DNA of 64,000 nt, from positions 2,976,001 to 3,040,000 of the forward strand of contig CP126196.1 in the NCBI GenBank assembly GCA_030272155.1. Reading direction: 5' to 3'. Positions 48,301-62,500 of the stretch are shown here, in pieces. The DNA is from Tetradesmus obliquus (lineage: Eukaryota; Chlorophyta; Chlorophyceae; Sphaeropleales; Scenedesmaceae). A program made the translations under genes and the position numbers. Within the stretch, counting starts at the first letter, position 1; every line of letters begins with the position of its first letter. The notes under the pieces are model-generated. The model made no database searches. It was not told the DNA's origin and saw only the letters and a list, made by a program, of their open reading frames with translations.

Positions 48301-51300
48301 TACCCACCATGTACAGACATGCAGGGTGCGTCTATACCCGCAGCTAGCATAAGGTACACAACTTACAGCTTGTCCTGGCTGCATGCAGGGCAAGGGCCGT
48401 GCAGTGGCTTTGAGCAAGTCCATCATGCTGGGGGAAGCGCTGCCGCCTTTGAAGCTGCTGCTGCAAGACAGCCACGGCAATGCAGTGCCTGCTGATGCTG
48501 CCTCCTGGGCAGAGCGGCAGGTGCAGCTGCAGGTGCTGCAGGGCAGCGTGGCTGGCGGAGGCGCTGTGCTGCAGGAGCTCAATGTGGTGGCAGACACAGT
48601 GAGTGCCTCGTGAGGATGTATGCACTCTCGGTTGCTGCTGGCTGCGCAATCACATGCTATGCAGGATGCCTGTATGTGCATTGCATTGCCGCAGACAGCA
48701 CACTACATCCCGGCTTCTACCCTTGTCAAAGAAGCACATCATGCATGTATACCATTGGCAACAAAACTCAAACGGCTCTGTTCCTGTCGCTGCTGCTGCG
48801 TGCTGCAGGAGGTGCAGCAGGATGAGCTGTGGCTGATGAACCTGCGGGTGCTGGGTCCCACCTCGCCTGCACCTGGCGGCATGCAGCTCTTCAAGCTACC
48901 AGCGCCTGATGCTGCTGCTGAGGGCAAGGCCACTGGCCGCACCCAACGCGGCACTGCAGCAGCACCGCCGCCAGCTGCTACGCTGCCCATTGTGCGCTCT
49001 GTGGACGTCTCCCTGGCAGCACACATTGAGGGCCTGGCGCCACAGGTAGGCCGCCAGTGGTTGGCTGCTTGGGACAGGAGTGCTTGGAAACTCACCACAG
49101 TACAGCTGCGCCTGTTTGTGCATAGGGCAGACAGCAATACGTGGTTTTCACTTGCACACCATGCGTATAGATGACATGGCTAGCAGCTTGGTGCACTGCT
49201 GATCTCGCTGTTTTTAATTGTGTGCAGGGCTTCCCGCTACGCCTGGCGCCCGGCGCGCCCCACTCGCTGCGGCTGCTGGCAGGGCACCCCTTCAGCCAGC
49301 AGCAGGCCAGTGAGGAGGAGCAGGAGGAGCTGGCGCAGCAGCTGATGACGCAGCTGGCACCAGAGCAGCAGCTGGTGGCGGCGCAAATCATGAGCGGCGA
49401 GCAGCTGCCAGCATTCAAGGTGCGCACTTCCATCTTCACCTCTGCCTGGCAGAGCAAGCATCGCCTGGAAATCACATTCACAGCAGGGGCAGCTGCAGCA
49501 ACATGATGCATGTCTCAATGAGTGTTTTGGCTTGTGTACACCGCACCAATGCAGAGCATACACGCAAGAGACCAGCATGCTAAGGTGCTTGGCGCTGCTT
49601 GCCATGTGTCTGTTGTGTGCAGGTGCAAACCTTGGACGTCTGGGGCAATGCCACTTGCCGCAATGATGTGCTGCCATTTGAGGTGGCGCTGCAGTGTGCA
49701 GCGACTGACCCTGACAGCAGCACCTTCGCAGTGGATGACAGGTGGGTGGCGGAATTAGTATGAAGTGTGTTGCTGCACTGGGTGCTATTGCGTAACATGA
49801 ACTATCAATGCACCTGCAGCCAGTGACAGACTGTGTTGTCACAACCACCCAACACCAACAGCTGCAGTATGACATGTGGCTCACCGTTGTTTGCTGTACT
49901 GCAGAGGTGTCGCCACCATCAGCGGCTTGACAGTACAGCGCCAGGACGCAACAAGCGAGGGTGAGGGCGGCTCCGCGCCTGACCCAGCAGCTGCCGACAA
50001 GAGCCAGCAGCACAAGCTGCTGCTGTGGCCGCAGTGCGGCCAGGTCGAGCAGCAGCAGCAGCTGCAAGCAGCACTGGAGGTGGCGCAGCCCCAGCAGCAG
50101 ACGGAGCTGCAGCTGGTGGTGCTGCCCAGCACTATGCCGGCAGAGCTGCTGATGACGCACCATGGGGAGGTGTGTGGCAGCTACTTTGCTGACCAAAATA
50201 TGACTGCATGCAGAGTGCAGCGCAAGCAGCTGATTGACGTAGAAGTGACTTAAAGTACTGGTGTGTTGCCTCCTGCACAGCACAGCTGTGCATTGTCCTG
50301 CAAACCTGGCTCCAGACATATCATCTCCAACATGGTGCGGAACGTTGAATTGTTGGTGGAACGTGGCGGTCCTGTGTACCTGTTCAATGTACAGGAGCTG
50401 GGCAGGCGCATGCAGGAGGGCCGCGATGGTGGGGAGGGTGAGCTGGTGTGGCGGCTGTCAGGCGTGGAGGCAGGCGGCAGGGTGGAGGGGCTGGCGGTGC
50501 GCTGCGTGGATGAGGTCGGGCGCCCGGCTGCTGGCGGCGTGCGCGGCCGCATACAGGTGGGTGCAAAACCATGTTGGCAAGATAGCCAGCCAGCCAGTCA
50601 TCATCCACATTGTAAACACACACAAACAAGGAGCCTGACGCTTGTATTTTGCACAGGCAGCCGCCGCGCTGCTGCGCACTGATCAGGCTGCACTTTCGTG
50701 AAAGCATGTAACGCCGTACTCCCTGTCAAGCCCATGCCTGCTGCATATGGGCCGTACTGTTACGTGCTGATGCGGCTGATTCGGCCACTGTTGCTGCTGC
50801 TGTCAATTTTGCCTCAGGTGTCGTGGGCCAAGGGCTCCAAGAAGGCCGTGCTGGGTGGCGATGACATCCGGCTGCCGTCGCTGCAGGCGCCTGACGCTGT
50901 GGGCCAGCCGGTGCCCTTCTGGGTGCGCTTTGTAGGGGACCCAAAGGAGTGGCCAGGTGCGGCTGCTTGAAAAAGAGCATGGCCCGGTGCATGATCATAC
51001 TGCACGTGACAGTCACAAGCCTGCCAGCTGAGCACTTGCAACTGCACTGGTAAAGCTTGATCCTGCTCTCCGATACTAGATACTAGAAACCATGCACATG
51101 TTTGCGTTCTTGTGCTGAATCAGCGCATTGCTTGTTGTTTGCAGGCGTGTCGCTGGACATCAACTTTGAGGTGTCAGTGATACCTGGCCCACCGGCCTCC
51201 TGGAGTGTGGCAGTAGTGGACTACCGCAAGGGCGCAGCAGCGGCAGCAGCGGCGGCAGCAGGCAAGGCTGGCGAGGCAGATGGCGCAGCAGACCTGACCA

Positions 51301-54300
51301 GCATACCGTGTGGGCAGCCGTTCTACCTGGAGATCGAGGCCTTGGATGCATGCCATAACAGGTGGGGCCAGGCAGCCAGGCACAGAGATGTCGGCAGAAG
51401 CGTGCTGGTGAAACAGGCCATGTGCATCAACTACCCTTGCATTGTGAGCAGTGTATGCTTGTGTACTGTGGAAGAGTTTGGTGCACAATGTGGGGTTGAT
51501 TCCACATGAAGCAGATGTCAACTGCAATTTTACACATGCATTGTAGCCAAGGAAGCGGCCTTTCCTTTACTTCCCTGCTAACGCGTAATCTGCTGTGTGC
51601 TCTCACTGGGCGCTGCAGGTGCTGCTTTGGCTGCGCTGAGGACCGGCCCAACCCCACGGTGCAGGCAGAGGCTGACGACCCAGAGGCTCAGCTGCAGCTG
51701 GACCCCGATGCCTGGCAGCACAAGTGGGACAACACGCAGGCGGGCGGTGACGTGTGCCTGTACAAGCTGTGGCTGGCAGGGCCCCCAGGCCCTGTGAAGC
51801 TTGTCGTCAGGTGCGGCCCGCACAAGCGCTGCGTGAGTTTGCACTGCTTACATGGCAGGTTGCTTGTGCATGGTATTACCATGCTAGCTGAGCTGCATGG
51901 TTTGAAAGTTGATGGAAAATGTGCAGCACCCCTTACATCCACACACCTGCTGTTGGCCTGGTTGTGCTTGGTGTCTGCACATGCTGACCCGATCGCACAA
52001 CCTTGACAGTACTGCAGGTACAGGGAAGGGTGGGGTCGGTGCACGCTGGGGGAAAGCACCAGTATCTACGTTATGAACTTATTATTGCTGCTGTCTCGCC
52101 ATGCCAACACTGCAGGGACCAGGCTGGTGAGGACGGCGCCTCGCTGCTGGTGCCTGATGAGCTGGCGCTGGAGCTGCTGCCAGGCCCCGCAGCAGCCCTA
52201 GTGGCGGACTGCCCCGCGCAGCTGGAGTGCGGCACGCGGGGGCTGCTGGACAGCCTGCCAGTCAAGGTGGTGGACGCGTACGGCAACCTGGCAGAGGGCT
52301 GTGCTTTCGAGGTGGGCCTGGGGTTGCAAATCTAGCAAGGAAGACATGGGCGTTTGGTGCAGGACTGCAGTCGCTGTGACGGGCTGTAGGCTGCCGAAGC
52401 TGTGTATCTCGGCACATCTGGTCATTCAAGTTATTAGAAGCAACAGCACCGCCAGTGATACTGCTGCTTCAAGCCCCACTGCCGTCCGTTGCTTGCGGCT
52501 GCAGGTTGCGCTGAGCGGCAGCGCGCTGAATGCCGAGGGCGTCGCGGCGCGCGTGTCAGCTGCTGGCAGCAACCGCGCCAAGCTGCGCAACGGCGTGGCA
52601 AGCTTCAAGAACGTGCGAATCCAAGCGCAGGCTGAGGGGCTGTACAAGCTCACCGTGGGCAGCCACTCGCGCAAGATTGCGGTGCAGGAGGCCATGGTCA
52701 TGGTCAAGGTGGGGCGTGCTGCTGCTGCGGGTGTGGGTGCCAGCCATGTTCTCTTGCATGGAATGTCACACTGAGCGTCATTAAGATGGCCCTGCTAAGG
52801 ATTGCTCTGCTGTCACCAATTCGTGGCCATCATCGTCACATGAGTTGGACGCTAGTTGTGCACTGCTGCTGCTGCTGCATGTGTAATGTGCTGTAGGTCT
52901 GCCAGCAGAACTACGTGTGCAACCTGGAGGTGCTCCCTGGCAGCCTGCCTGCAGGCAGCGCAGCGGCAGGCAGCCAGCTGCAGCTGCTGGTGGCAGTGCA
53001 CACGGAGGACCAGCAGGCACTGCCTTGGGACGTGCTCAGCAGCAGCCTTGTCTTATCACTAGCACCGCCCAATGGGCCCCCTGCAGAGGCAGGCGAGGCT
53101 GCAGCTGGCAGCAAGGCAGGCAAGGGCAAGAGCAGCAGCAAAAAAGCAGATGTCATACAGCTGACACCTGAGAGGGTGTGGGATGGGGAAGCGGAGGGAG
53201 TTGAGCCGGCAGTAGCAGAGGCGGCTGCAGCAGCAGCGCAGCAGGGGTGCGTGGTGTGCTTCAGCACGCCTGAGCTGACATTGGCTGGGCTATACACGCT
53301 GACGGCTGAGTACGTAGAAGGAAGGCCCGAGCTGCTGCCGGCAATGCCGAAGCAGGTGGGTCTTGCGGCATGCACTTATGTGGCTCGTGTGGTGGCATGG
53401 TTTACCGGCACGCAAGCTGCTTTGTGACTGCATGCTTGATGCATCCTGGCTTGCAAGCCCATGCCCGTTGCTCTACCCGATTGACAGCAGGGCTCCGACT
53501 GCAAACTGCTGTGAAATGTCTTGTGCAGCTGCTGGTCACCGAGCATTGAATTCTTGCTGTTGTGCTGCTGCTGCTGCTGCTGCTGCTGCTGCAGGAGCAA
53601 ACTCTGCGCAGCACCTCACTGCAGTTTGAGGTTGCTGCTGGTCCAGTCGCAGCTGCTGCTCTGCAAGCAGCGGGAGCGGACCAAGAAACCCTCACCATCA
53701 GCAATGGCAAGGACCCTGAGCAGCGGTAAGCAGCACGGCAGCCGCAGCAACTGCCTCATCACCCAGCACAACAAATGCTTGCAGCAGTTCACCTCACGTT
53801 CATCCTTGTGTACACTTGCGCATGCACGTCACAGTACTCTTCTTCTGGCAACTAGGTCCCGCTTTCGGCAATATACCTAATCATGGGGCTCAGCAAGCTG
53901 CATCTCTGCTGCCCTTGCCTGCAGGCGGCTGCTGCGTAATGCAGTGGTGCAGCTGCTGGACAGCCACGCCAACCCTGCAGCAGTAGCAGACGTGTCAGTG
54001 CGCTGGCGGCTGCTGTGCAGCGAAGCAGGCAGCCGTGATGATGATGCTGAGGCCCCGCAGCTGTGTTGCAGCGAGGGCCAGCTGCAGCTGAGCAGTGACG
54101 CAAGGGGCAGGGCGTTCTTTGGCGAGATTGCTGTGGAGCCGGGCACTGGCAGAATGGTAGGTGCTCGGGCCGGGGAGCCTCTCATAGTGCTGCGAGCTTT
54201 GCGCACCGCGCAACCTCAGCCCCGCACTTCCTGCTCTTGCACAACACTGGCAAGAACAGCATCCATGCTCTGCTATGTTTCAATTCCATACACACTATCC

Positions 54301-57300
54301 TTGTGCTGTGCTCGCCTTGCTCGTGCTGCTGCAGCCGGCTGGCGCCGGCCAGGCGCTGCAGTGCAGCCTGGAGGCGCAGGTGCTCATGCCCAGGGCGCCC
54401 AGCCGCCGCAGCGGCAGCGCCAGCAGCTGGGTGACGGTGTGGCAGTGCCAGGTGCTGTTCACCGATGACGCGGCGCGCATCTGGGAGCTGCAGGTGGGCA
54501 TCACTTGCGCGCAAATGTCCGGCATGGTGCTGAAGAGTGTGGTTTGTGCGCACATATTCTTCAGCGTTGCCTGCATGTCGTGATTCCCAGTGCCGTTTGC
54601 TCTGTCTGCATGCCTGAGTTCAGCTGGTGACGGTGTGGGATATGGCTGCTCGCTGTTTTTGACATTGCATGCAACAGGTGCTGCAAGAACAGAAGGAGCA
54701 GTTACACCAGCGGCTAACCACAGTGCAGGACGGTGTACGAGTTGTACAAGAGCGCCTGCAGAGCGCAGAGCAGGAGCGCCATGCAGCAGGAAGGCAGGCA
54801 GAGAAGCAGCTGCAGCTGATGCGTGAGCGGTTGAAACAGCCAGGGCTGCAGATGCCCAGCAGCAGCAAGGAGGCTCAGCAGCTGCTGCAGCAGGTGAAGG
54901 CAAAAGCAGCGCAAGAGTCTGAGAGGTGAGCCGGCTGTGGCGATGAGGAGCATCAGCAACAAGCAGGTGTCAACCCTGGTTGTCTGCTGCTGGCAGCAGT
55001 GCGACCTATGCTGCTTCGATCACACGAGCTTCTGGAAGCCATCTGCCAGGCTTGCTGGGGCTGCTTTCACACTTGGTCAGGTGCATGTTCACTGCTTTGC
55101 TTGTCTCGTGCCACCCACATACACATGCTACGTGGTTGCTGCTGCTGCTGCTGCTGCCAGGCCTGCCCTGGAGGCGCGCTACGGCAGCAGCCGCCAGAAC
55201 ATGACGCTGTCCATCAGCAGGCTGCTGCAGGCGGGCGATCCCGACCTGGTGGGCGTGTTTGCGCAGCTGGGCTACGTGGACGAGCCGCGCCTGTCAGCAG
55301 TGCTGGCCGCAAACTACTGCGCAGCCATGCAGGTGCGGGGCAGAGGCATTGCGTCCAGAGGATCTTGAGTTGGAAGTTAACCGATAACTTTCAAGCATTG
55401 CTGCGGCTGGCGCTTGCGTGGATTGTGCTGGTGCTGTGGGCTGCTGACTATAGCTTGCGCGGCAATTGGTTGGGTGGCTTGCAGCAGGGCGTGTACCATG
55501 GGCGTGGTGCCATGCTGACATCAGCCATCCTGACGCTGGCTGCAGGTGATGGTGGTGAAGAGCTACGAGGCCATCAACCGGCTGCGCCAGGCAGCACAGG
55601 CAGCCAACATGCCCATTCCCTCCATGCTGTCGTACACGCTCATCCAGGTGCGTGATTGTGTAGCCTGCTGCTGGTTTGATGTGTGTTGTTCACCAACCTG
55701 TTGCTGTTTTGGGGCACGCAATCTCCTGTTGCATACCGCCTGGCTTCTTATCTCGACCCAGGGAAACTCGTTAGCGCTGTTGAATGCACTGCTTGCCCAA
55801 CTCTTGGTGCAAATACTATAGCTGATGAAAATAGGGGCGGTATGATGTGCTTCTATGGAGCAGTACATGATGCATGAGATGCGCCTGCTCTTTTCTGCAG
55901 GAGTACACGCCCGAGGACGCGTATGGCAGCAACATTGCCGTGCAGGGCATGAGCGAGCTGGCGCAGCAGCTGCTGGCAGATGCGTGCCAGGGCACCGACC
56001 CGCCGCTGCCCATGCCGCTGCCACACACGCGCCAGCTGTCGCTGCTGGGCAACAGCAGTGAGTCGCCGGCTGTCAGCCTGACACCACTGAGTACTGTTGT
56101 GTGGTGTGCCCTGAGTGTTTGCAACAGCAATCTGAACAGTTGCACTGGCAGCTCATGACCCCAAGAACTCCAAGATGGCCATTGCACTGTGTACATGCGT
56201 TTGCCAGCTGCACTGCATGTGTGCTGTATCTACAATCACCTCGTTGGAGACAGCATAACGAGATGTGGTAAGGTCACCGCTGCACCTGCTATTCCTGCAG
56301 GGCGCTCAGCACCTCCTGACTGCCTGCCTGCCAACCAGTGGCCGCCCGGCTGCCTGGGCTTTGCTGTCAACCTGATCCGTCCTCGCTTCAGCAACACGCG
56401 CAAGGGGCTCATGTATGCGCAGGTGCGCTGCAGAGGTTCTGAACCGACTGCAAGCCCCATGAGACCAGTTGCTGCGCTAGATGGTTTCCTTGGCTGTTGC
56501 CCTTGAGCTTGGCTCCTCATAGTCACTTCACTCACCCTGGCAACCGCTTATGCTGTGCTTTGATTCTTCGCAGCGTTGTTTGCTGTGCGTAAGTCGGCTG
56601 CTAACACCTTCATCCCTTGTTGCTGCTGCTGCTGTCTTTCCGCAGCTGGGCCGCACGCTAGTATTCGAAACGCTGGACCAGGCGGCCGCCTACAGGGCCT
56701 GCGTGGTCAACAGCCTCAAGACCAGCACCGCAGACATTGTGACGCTGGACGGCAGCAAGCTCTCGGGGCGAGGTGTGGTGGTGGGCAGCAACTTCAGGGT
56801 GTGCCCCATCCAGGAGGCGCCCTTCAGGTTTGGCAGCCGCCCGGCTGGAGAGCTGCAGGTGGGTGCAGCGAGTGCCGCATGTGACGCATTTTGCAAAATC
56901 GCGTCTATGTGGTGCATGTGTTTGAGCTTGAGGTATAATTTAGCTTGACCGTGGCTTGACCAAAAGAAGGGTAGTGCACTGTGATGATGGGCAGGGAAGC
57001 AGCCATGCAGCGCTAGCATGGCACTGCGTGACATGCAGTGCTGTGTCAGTATGAAATCGACGCAGCAACTCACAGCTTGGCATGCTGCCAAACTCTGTGT
57101 GCTTGGCAATCCGTGCTGCAGGCAAGCACCCAGCTGTCAATCACGCAGTGTGAGACAGCAGCTGAGGCGGTCATCGCAGCGCTACAGCAGAAGGAGCAGG
57201 CGGAGCAGGACCTGCAGGTGGTGCAGGAGGAGGCGCAGCAGCCGCAGCACCAGCAGCTGCAGCAGCAGGAAGCAGAGCTGCAGCAGCAGCTGGAGCAGTT

Positions 57301-57677
57301 GCAGCAGCACATACGGCAGCAGCAGCGAAGCATAGAAGGCGACGGCAGGAAGGCTGCTGGCACAAGCAGGTATGCTTGTTCAGTTACGCAGAAGCGTCCT
57401 GCGGCAGTAGCAGACAACACACTCCCAGCTGCACATGCTGTCTGCTGGCTGTCACTCTTGTAGCAGAAATCGCCTTGAGGCAGTGTGCTGCAACTGTCAT
57501 CAGACTTGTGTGAGCGTTTCGCTCAGAATTTTGATTGGCTGCTGGCATGTGTTCTTGTCCTGCAGGGCCCGCCAAACGCAGCAGCATGGCGATGCTGCTG
57601 CTGAGGTGGTTGACCTGGCAGCTGAAGAGGAGGCGCCACCAGAGGGCAGGCACAGGAGCAAGCGCAGGAAGCATTAG
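42356..57677 (+). CDS. SMCHD1/GMI1-like protein: GHKL ATPase plus SMC flexible-hinge domain
   Basis: About 40 exons, roughly 2490 aa. Supported exons include 42825-42950, 43162-43477, 43719-43856, 44062-44201, 44335-44495, 44668-44849, 45024-45269, 45426-45591, 45805-46003, 46201-46323, 46531-46719, 46940-47104, 47274-47567, and so on to 57122-57369 and 57566-57677 (stop). Exons 3-40 sum to 7266 nt, divisible by three. The GHKL ATPase is visible as ELIDNALRA (Glu/Asp/Asn box), VRDNGSGM and YFGVGSKNAAFYLG. A coiled coil (54678-54925), the hinge (55161-56858: LGYVDEPRLSAVLA, GCLGFAVNLI, GRTLVFETLDQAA) and a second coiled coil (57122-57369) follow; the end SKRRKH looks nuclear. Relatives act in chromatin silencing (SMCHD1) and recombination repair (plant GMI1). 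Proposed first exon: ATGGAAG at 42356-42362. Exon 2 starts at 42491 (AITVVFSSDG), but its donor is unresolved. Confidence 0.87.
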
Positions 57678-58679
57678 CAGCTGCACGCCTGCAGAGCGCG
57701 GCAGCACTGTGCTGTGCTTGTGTACCAGCAGAGATGGCAGTGGTTTGATCTGTGTGCTCGTGCAGCAGTTGTATAACTGGGCATACCATTTCATTCGTTG
57801 ATGCTTGTTGACTGACCGTGACTAGTCCCTTTTCAAGTGTCTCCTTGAGGGACAGCACATACGCATGTGCTTTTGCACATAGATCAGACAAGCACAGGGT
57901 GCTGGCATGCAATGCCGGGCATTGCAGCCTCCTGTCTCAACAGCGTGTGTCATTTGATGCTTGGCTGCAGCTGACACTGACGAGTACATGTCAACCAATT
58001 TGTTTGACTGTCGTGAGAAATGCTCAGCAAGAGGTCGCACTTGTGACATGCAAGAAACGTGCTGGTGATCCACCGGACTGTGAGGCCCTCACACAGCCGG
58101 GCTGTTGAATACTTCTGCTTCAACTGTAGTCTGTTGTGCTCCAAACAACAATAGAAGCGGTCATGGCATATCCAGCACCCAGTGGCCTGTAGCTTGAAGC
58201 ATAAAAAAGCTGGATGCATCAGCTCTCGCGTGACATAAGGTTAGAGGCTCCGTTACACAGTGAAAGCCGCAACCATACACCGCTACATCAGCAGACAGAG
58301 AGACGCCACAGTATGGTGTGCAGGGAAGAGCTTGCAGGTGCGTCCTTCAGCAGCCGCAAGCGCTTGGTACCTTCAAACCAGGATGGCAGAATTCGCAGAG
58401 AACGGCATATAGCCTGCTGCTGCATTGCAGCAGCTTTCTTCCAAACAGCCGCTGCTGCACTCAATGGTAGCATCGCCAGTTTGCTGCCAGGTGCAAGTCC
58501 GTCAGGTCCAACAGGGTTGTGCTGCACCGCTTGACAAACTCTGAACTGCGTTGTCAGCCTCTCTGAGAGCAACTCGTCAGGGTACAGCTCGTTGGCAGTG
58601 CTGCTACAGCAATACTGGCTGATTGTAAAATAATCCTGGGGCCATGGCGGCCTCTGCCCAGATCAGTGGTTCCAATGAA
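57678..58679. other. Convergent intergenic region
   Basis: About 1 kb between the stops of the SMCHD1/GMI1-like gene (+) and the FKBP-MsrA gene (-). Reading frames here have no recognisable domain; I expect 3' UTRs only. Confidence 0.55.
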
Positions 58680-59560
58680 TCAGCCGTAGCAGCGGATGGG
58701 GTCTGCAGCACAGCACAACAGAACAGGCTTAGTTCACTGGGCAGACCACTGAAGCATGAATGATCTTCAGCGCACATTCAGCAGGTAGATGCCCCTACAT
58801 CAGCCGGGAGCGTGAGCTGCAACACTGTGATTGCAAAGCAAGAGTACAAAATATGATGCTTGGCAGGGGCCCATGGCTTGTGTTCAGTCACCTGATACTG
58901 CACATGCATGGCCTCGTGCAAGACACGTCGCCATCAACATACCCTTAACACAAGAGTAGGCAAAGGCTAGGCGCAAACAGCCTATGAGGTACAAAAGACT
59001 ACGCTGCGGCTGTTACGGCTTTGTGCAGTGCTGTACTGGTTGAATGAAGCTGTGCCTGCGGTTGTGTGCAGGTGAGGGGTCGTGTGCAGGTGAGGGGTCG
59101 TGTGCAGGTGAGGGGTCGTGTGTGCCTCACCGTTGCAGCCCTTGCTCGCATCCTGCGGCTGGTTGAAACGGCCTCCCCTGGACAGGTACTGCTGGTGGTA
59201 CGGCTGCAGCAGGATCACACACACACACAGCATGGGCAGATACAGCTTTTGGGTGTCAGCCGCAGGTGGGACACGGCTGGGCAGCCCATTGCGGCAGGCG
59301 CGCCTCGCCATAGTTGCCACAGGTGCTTGCACGCGAGCATCACGTTGCAGACGGTGGTCAGCACAACCAAACCTACTCAGCTGACATCTCCACCGCTGCA
59401 GATATACCAGCCACAGCTGGTAACTGGCACTGCCTGGTGCAGCCGCCCCCCCCCCCCCTCAACCACACACACACACCTCTGCCTTGTAGTAGCTCTTGAT
59501 GGGCTCGAGCTCAGTCACAATCTTCACACCAGGCATGGCTGCACGCTTCTCCTCAAGGTA

Positions 59561-59595
<35 letters not shown>

Positions 59596-62500
59596 CGCGA
59601 ATCAAAACAATGCTCATGACAAGCAGCAGCAGCGGTGTGGCGTACGGTACAGCTTCCATCAGGCAGACTGCAAGGATGAATGTAGCTCGGCATACTCGGC
59701 AGTTAACGACACACAAAGAAGCACTGCAAAACTTCTGTAGCATGAGAGTCTTCACAGCTGCAGAGCACCGGCGCCTGTTGCGCTCACTTTGCGGCTTGTT
59801 CTGCCTGCTCGTCACTGTGTGTGTAGATGCCTGCGCGGTACTGCGTGCCCACGTCAGCGCCCTGCTTGTTGAGGCTGGTGGGGTCGTGCTTGCCCCAGAA
59901 CACGTCCAGCAGCTCACGGTAGGTCACCTGCAGGGCAGGTGCATACAGGGCAAAGAAAAGTGTTTTGGCAGCAGCCTGCATGCAGCCCTGGTCATACCAA
60001 CACAACACGTCCAGCAGCTCACGGTAGCTGACCTGCACAGCAACGAGGAAAAGTTTCTGCTGAGACCCAGCAGCTTCACCAGCAGCCTATGCCCTGTGCT
60101 AGACCTAGCGCGCTGTCATCCGCCATGTTCCGCTAGGAGTGCAGATCACTTGGCTGGCCACCCCACCACGTAGCAAGCACTGCGCAGCAACTGCTGTGAG
60201 CCATATGTGGCCTGCACCAGCTCCGCATGCCCCGTGCTGCCACACCACAGCTCACCACAGCACCAAAGCACGCTACAGCACACCACAGCCCACCACCAAA
60301 GCCGCTGCCGCGCACCTGCTTCGAGTCGTAGGTGACCTGCACCGGATCATACGCAACCTGCACCACTGCTGTGTGAAATGCAGCATACTGATCAATACAC
60401 AACATTGCAAGACAAGATGCTGCGCACCTGCTGTGAGTCGTAGGTGACCTGCACCACCTCCGCATGCCCCGTGCTGCCGCTGCAGACCTGCTCGTAGCTG
60501 GGCTCCTCCACCTTGCCCTGGCTGTAGCCCACCTCGGTGGAGATCACGCCTGCACAGAGGGGTTGGGCAACAGCAGCAGCAGTGGAAAATAATGAGGCTG
60601 TGAGCACAAAGGCACAGGAGCATTGCCCTGGCTGTAACCCACCTCGGTGAAGATCACGCCTGGGGCATGAGGAGGGCGGGCAGGGCGGCAGAGGGGGGAG
60701 GAAGGGGATTGTGAGCACACAGACAGCACTGCAGTAGCCCATCTTGGAGGAGAGATGAGGCCCAGGGCTGCCGCCCACCTCAAGAGGAGAGGATGCCCAG
60801 GAGACACGCCCTGTGGTTGGGGTTAGAAGGGGAGGCGGCGGGGAGGGGCAGGGGGAGGGGGGGGGGCAAGGCAGGCAAGAGGGGAGGGGAGAAGAGACTT
60901 CCATAGGCGCGCAGTGCGAACAGTGTGGTGCACGCTTGCAGCAGGGCACAGGCGAGAATACCATGCAGGGCACATTGCTCAGCCTCACTGCTCAGCATCA
61001 GCGGCTGCAGGCCACTCACCCGGCACGCGCTGGAAGGCCAGCTCCGGCCCCCAGAAGCATCCCGCGCCAAAGGTGGCCTTCTGCAGGCTGTCCTGGGCAG
61101 TCAGGGTCAGCAGCTCCACGTCAAACGTGAGATGCTTGCCCGCCAGCTGCAGGGCGGAAGGGGGGGGGGGTAGGGGTGGGTAGCGCAGCAGGGCAGGCAG
61201 GGCAGTGGGCAGGTGAGTGTCAGCAGCTACACGTCACATGTAAGGTGATTGCCCGCCAGCTGCAGCAGTGGGAGATGGAGGGATGGGCACGGCAGCATGG
61301 CAGGCAGAGCAGCAGGTAGGTGAGTCAGCAGCTCCACGTCACATGTGAGGTGCTTGCCCGCCAGCTGCAAGCACAGCAGCGGAAGCAGCAGGGCAGGGAA
61401 GCACACGCAGGGCAGGCAGACAAAGCAATGTGATGCTGGTAATGCTGTTATGGTGGGTTGGGGGGTGGCAAGCTGGCAGGGGTGGTGGCTGGCAGCAGAT
61501 TGCTGCACGTACACATCCACGCAACATTTGGCAAGTGAGCTCACGAATGCAGGAGCTGTCCAATGGTGCACTTAGGGTTGTGCCACATCAGCTGGCATGC
61601 AGTGAGACACAGTAGCCTAGCTCGCACCACCTCATGAGCAGGGTGCCCGCTGCCGTCAGCAGCATTCAGCGAAAACAGCTACAGGGCCTGTGGGCATGGC
61701 AGCATTTGTGCTGTTTAAATTAGAATATCAGATGAGTGTCAGTGCCAGGCATCTCACCTCGTGGTTGAGGTCCAGTGTGACCTCACTCTCCCCCACCACA
61801 GTGACCCTGGCTGGCAGCCCGTTGCTGAGCATGACACGGTCGTTGACCTGCGGGGGTGGGGAGGGTGGGGAGCGGCGGGAAGCGACAATCACGGGCAGGG
61901 TGAGGCAGCAGCAGGTAAGCAAGCAGCCTGCACAGGGGCACTAGACGCAGTTGAGCGAGCAGCAGAGATCCAGGCACTGAGTATGCTGGAGCTGCAATAA
62001 CCTATCGCTGGTTGCTGCCACTGAGTGCCATGCCAAATAGGTCCACGGCACAGCAGGACACCAGGCAGAGATGCAACCAACTGCTTCTTCTGCTGCTGCT
62101 GCTGCTGTTGCTACTGCTGCTGCTGCTGCTGCTGCGTCCCACCTTGAGTCCCTCTGGCGCCTTGGCCTTGGGGATGTTGATGATGTACTCGGCATTCACC
62201 TTGAAGGGAGGAGGAGGGGACAGGGGCAACATGCACAGCAGTCGCCGCGGTCAGCAGCCTTCATGGCACACAATAGTGCTGCTGGCCACATCTGATATAG
62301 CCGAGTGTATCGCATGCTGTGAATGCTGCCGCGCGCAAAGTGCACATGTCTGGCAGCTGCTCAGCTCTGCTGCTGCTGCTGATGCTGCTGCAGCCCCCCA
62401 CCTGGCCGTACGCGTCCTCTGGCGCCACGCGGACCTTGTTGCTCTGGCCCACAGCCAGCCCCGTCACTGCAGTGTCAAAGCCCTTGATCACCTGCAGCAG

